NCBI RefSeq assembly: GCF_900115175.1
Contig: NZ_FOYV01000001.1
Span: 372,001 to 436,000 of the forward strand
Reading direction: 5' to 3'
Length of the DNA: 64,000 nucleotides
Source of the DNA: Marinobacter gudaonensis
GTDB lineage: Bacteria; Pseudomonadota; Gammaproteobacteria; Pseudomonadales; Oleiphilaceae
The translations under genes were made by a program, and so were the position numbers. This document shows positions 61,634 through 64,000 of the stretch, one piece after another (positions within the stretch are counted from its first letter, which is position 1; every line of letters starts with the position of its first letter). The notes under the pieces were generated by a model. That model was not told the DNA's origin, ran no database searches, and saw only the letters and a list, made by a program, of their open reading frames with translations.

Positions 61634-62151
61634 TTGCTTCAGAAACCGCTCGTAACGTTCTGAACTTTGTGCTGTTCCAGGCCGGGTGGTTCGCGTGCGT
61701 TCTGTACCCGAACCTGCTCGGTGCCGGCATCGTGCTGCTGTTCCTGGCACTGCACTTTGCTCTGGTCAGCCAGCACCGTTTCACGGAATTGCAGTTTATC
61801 GGCCTGGGTACCGTGGCCGGCTCAATACTGGATGGCATCTGGTTCCGTACCGGTATTCTGGACGATGGTACCGGCGGGGTCGCGCTCACGCCGCCCTGGC
61901 TGGTGGCAATCTGGGCAATCTTCATGACCACCCTGAGTCACTCGCTGGACTGGGTAAGCCGGAAAGTCTGGCTTCCGTTTGTCCTGGCGCCCATTGCCGG
62001 GCCCTTCGCTTACTGGTCGGCCAGCCAGTTGGGTGCCGTTGAACTGCCGTCGCTTACGCCCTCGCTGATTGCGCTGGCGCTGGGATGGCTGGTGGTATTT
62101 CCCCTGCTTCTGTACGCTCGTAGAACCCTCTATCCGGAGTTGGTCCGATGA
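61630..62151 (+). CDS. DUF2878 membrane protein
   Basis: This 173-residue inner-membrane protein has about five hydrophobic segments (around 10-30, 34-50, 55-75, 85-105, 115-165) and the DUF2878 opening VLNFVLFQAGWFACVL. Function unknown. It starts with ATGA overlap and ends with ATGA overlap to the next gene, so it is coupled on both sides. It belongs to the same conserved group as DUF1365 and the methyltransferase. Confidence 0.85.
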   Translation: MIASETARNVLNFVLFQAGWFACVLYPNLLGAGIVLLFLALHFALVSQHRFTELQFIGLGTVAGSILDGIWFRTGILDDGTGGVALTPPWLVAIWAIFMTTLSHSLDWVSRKVWLPFVLAPIAGPFAYWSASQLGAVELPSLTPSLIALALGWLVVFPLLLYARRTLYPELVR

Positions 62152-62900
62152 ACAGCCGCGCCACGCTGGCCGCACTTGGTCTCACAGGAATGGTTGTCTC
62201 CCTGCCCTCCCAGGCCGTGGAAATGCGCTTTACCGGCACTGCCAAAGCCGATGACGGCGCTGTGATCTATACAGAGCGCCACCGGGTGACCGGTCGCTGC
62301 GAGGGGGGCCAGTTCCGGCCGCTCGATCACGATGTTGCCTACCTCAGATCGGACTCGGACCACCCGTTCGCGACCAAGGACCTCAGCTATGATTCGTCGG
62401 TGATCCGGCCAACCGTGGATTTTGCCCAGCCCGACTTCAATGAGCGTCTCGAGATCCGCTACCCGCAGCCCCAGCAGTTGACCATTCGCTGGAATACGCC
62501 GGGGCCGGGCGACGACACGGAGAACTTTTCGGTACCGTTCACAGACCGGACTGTGGTGGATGCCGGCTTTGATAACTTTGTCCGCCAGAACTGGGAAGCC
62601 GTGCTGTCGGGCCAATCCATCGAGTTTCGCTTTCTCGGCCCCACCCGCGGCGAACACTACGCCTTCGTGCTTGAAGCCGTGGAGAACCGCGAGATCGAAG
62701 CAGAGCACGTTCTACAGATTCGCCCCACGGGAATGGTACTTCGCTTCCTGGTTGACCCGATCGTTCTGGGATACAACGAAAACGGGGCGCTGACGGACTA
62801 CCTGGGCCTGACCAACATCCGCAAGAACCCGGACGAAAACTACTCGGCCCATATCCGCTATTCCGTGGAGACCTACCCGGATTGTGAACTGACCCCATGA
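62148..62900 (+). CDS. Unknown exported protein, last gene of the lipid operon
   Basis: This 250-residue protein has an N-terminal leader LAALGLTGMVVSLPSQAVE with a likely signal-peptidase site at SQA. The mature part is beta-rich with no family I recognise (MRFTGTAKADDGAVIYTERH near its start; RPTGMVLRFLVDPIVLGY near its end). It starts inside the DUF2878 stop (ATGA). Its position suggests a periplasmic or outer-envelope role in handling the modified lipids. In other clusters a DUF3833 lipoprotein occurs nearby; this is not it by sequence. xthA follows after 81 bases. Confidence 0.7.
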   Translation: MNSRATLAALGLTGMVVSLPSQAVEMRFTGTAKADDGAVIYTERHRVTGRCEGGQFRPLDHDVAYLRSDSDHPFATKDLSYDSSVIRPTVDFAQPDFNERLEIRYPQPQQLTIRWNTPGPGDDTENFSVPFTDRTVVDAGFDNFVRQNWEAVLSGQSIEFRFLGPTRGEHYAFVLEAVENREIEAEHVLQIRPTGMVLRFLVDPIVLGYNENGALTDYLGLTNIRKNPDENYSAHIRYSVETYPDCELTP

Positions 62901-62981
62901 ATCCGTCGCCCGTGCCAAGGCCGTAACCCCGGGCCGTTGTGTTAAACTCCGCCGGAAGCCACAGCCGGAGAGTGTCTCACC

Positions 62982-63794
62982 ATGATGTTCGTGTCGTTCA
63001 ACGTCAACAGTATCCGAACCCGCCTGCACCAGCTCGAAGCCGTCATTGACACCTTCTCGCCGGATGTGATCGGGCTTCAGGAAACCAAGGTTCAGGACGA
63101 GGACTTTCCGGCAGAAGCCGTGCGCAAGCTTGGCTATCACGTGCACTTCCACGGACAGAAAACCCACTATGGCGTTGCCCTGCTCTCAAAATCCGAACCT
63201 GAGCATGTGCAGAAGGGCTATCCCTGGGACGGTGAGGACTCACAACGCCGCCTGATCACCGGACAGTTCACCGTTAATGGCGAGCGGCTCACGGTGGTGA
63301 ACGGGTACTTTCCCCAGGGTGAGAGCCGGGATCACCCCGTGAAATTTCCCGCCAAAGAAAAGTTTTACGCCGACCTGATGCGCTACCTCGACGAACTGAA
63401 CAAGGCCGGCGGCCACGTTGTGGTGATGGGCGACATGAATATCTCTCCCACAGACCGCGACATCGGCATCGGTGCCGATAACGCCAAACGCTGGTTGCGC
63501 TCCGGCAAATGCTCTTTCCTGCCCGAGGAACGGGAGTGGCTGGCCCAGGTTGAGGCGCTTGGCTATACCGATGTCTTCCGCCACCTGCATCCTGACGAGT
63601 CAGACACCTTCAGCTGGTTCGATTACCGCAGCAAGGGCTTCGAGCGGGACCCCAAGCGCGGCCTGCGCATTGATCTGATCATGGCCAGCGATGACCTGCT
63701 GCCGAAGGCCAGACAGGCCGGCGTTTCCTATGATATCCGGGCCATGGAGCGGCCGTCCGACCATTGTCCTGTCTGGGCGAGCTTCGAGCTCTGA
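62982..63794 (+). CDS. xthA: Exodeoxyribonuclease III
   Basis: This 270-residue AP endonuclease / 3'-5' exonuclease acts in base excision repair. It matches E. coli XthA (268) throughout: [29 protein letters not shown] (metal-binding Glu), [36 protein letters not shown], and the C-terminal SDHCPVW with the catalytic His. ATG 62982; only a weak ribosome site. Independent of the lipid operon by function. Confidence 0.97.
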   Translation: MMFVSFNVNSIRTRLHQLEAVIDTFSPDVIGLQETKVQDEDFPAEAVRKLGYHVHFHGQKTHYGVALLSKSEPEHVQKGYPWDGEDSQRRLITGQFTVNGERLTVVNGYFPQGESRDHPVKFPAKEKFYADLMRYLDELNKAGGHVVVMGDMNISPTDRDIGIGADNAKRWLRSGKCSFLPEEREWLAQVEALGYTDVFRHLHPDESDTFSWFDYRSKGFERDPKRGLRIDLIMASDDLLPKARQAGVSYDIRAMERPSDHCPVWASFEL

Positions 63795-63811
63795 ACACTG
63801 CCCGGCGCGAC

Positions 63812-64000
63812 ATGAAAAAACTCAAAACCCGCGACCGTATCCTCCAGACCAGCCTGGCGCTGTTTAACAGCGTCGGCGAACCCAATGTCACCACGCTGCT
63901 GATTTCCGATGAGCTGGATATCAGCCCCGGCAACCTCTATTACCATTTCAAGAGCAAGGGCGATATCGTCGAGGAATTGTTCGACGAGTATGAACGGGAA
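63812..64000 (+). CDS. TetR-family transcriptional regulator, N-terminal part
   Basis: The first 63 codons are visible; the gene continues past the window. The helix-turn-helix reads [17 protein letters not shown] then [19 protein letters not shown], the TetR signature (recognition-helix LYYHFKSK). ATG 63812 starts 17 bases after xthA, same strand, with a weak site. Effector and targets are unknown because the C-terminal domain is missing. Confidence 0.9.
   Translation, partial: MKKLKTRDRILQTSLALFNSVGEPNVTTLLISDELDISPGNLYYHFKSKGDIVEELFDEYERE

Noticed and set aside
1..64000. Insertion sequences, prophage, integrase or CRISPR
   Set aside because: I found no transposase, integrase, recombinase or cas-type protein and no array on either strand.

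Overview
The window is a 64 kb piece of a GC-rich chromosome, most likely from a marine gammaproteobacterium of the Marinobacter type. That assignment rests on recalled protein similarity (ETF and ETF-QO proteins, a cyanide-insensitive-type cytochrome bd operon, an HsbR/HsbA-like pair beside gpsA) and was not checked by a search. Nearly all of it is dense, ordinary chromosomal coding sequence on both strands. I see no insertion sequence, prophage, CRISPR array or rRNA. There is one tRNA gene, tRNA-Leu(UAA).

Layout. 1-3 kb: end of glycogen synthase and a glucan phosphorylase. 3-13 kb: esterase, acyltransferase, RecQ, a hotdog-fold protein, a periplasmic binding protein, an amino-acid-type chemoreceptor, a GNAT/nitrilase fusion, a PilZ-like protein and a coiled-coil/histone-H1-like protein. 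13.7-20.2 kb: a selenium locus with an FAD-oxidoreductase/SelD fusion, a SenB-type selenosugar synthase and a three-gene PhnDCE-like transporter of the kind predicted to import selenate. 20-31 kb: three hypothetical genes, a YadGH-type ABC exporter, a DUF192 lipoprotein, two crotonase-fold proteins, an unlisted 47-residue membrane peptide, an EamA transporter and a large PAS/GGDEF/EAL protein.

31.3-34.4 kb is visibly AT-richer and sits exactly at the 3' end of tRNA-Leu. It holds an sce7726-family protein, a beta-family protein, an ImmA/IrrE-type metallopeptidase and a two-TM coiled-coil membrane protein, with no integrase. This is the only clear accessory island and the best candidate for an undescribed defence-type system.

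34.5-48.5 kb is respiratory: methyltransferase, cydABDC, a saccharopine-dehydrogenase-like enzyme, small membrane proteins, RlmA, etfBA, and the divergent ETF-ubiquinone oxidoreductase. A perfect 20-bp palindrome of TetR/PsrA type lies between etfB and the ETF-QO gene and overlaps a plausible -35 box. 48.7-55.9 kb: FKBP isomerase, DUF1285, SixA, GpsA, STAS anti-anti-sigma and REC-PP2C phosphatase (an HsbA/HsbR-like partner switch), an HD phosphohydrolase and a renalase-like oxidoreductase. 56.0-62.9 kb: an eight-gene run of almost continuous stop/start overlaps (desaturase, NTF2-like, SDR, FAD oxidoreductase, DUF1365, cyclopropane-synthase family, DUF2878, unknown secreted protein), which looks like one membrane-lipid modification pathway. 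The window closes with xthA and the start of a TetR regulator.

Taken together, the genes describe an aerobic, motile, lipid-degrading marine bacterium with glycogen storage, alternative terminal oxidation and selenium assimilation. The two places most worth bench or database work are the selenium locus, which has SenB and SelD but no SenA in view, and the tRNA-Leu island.
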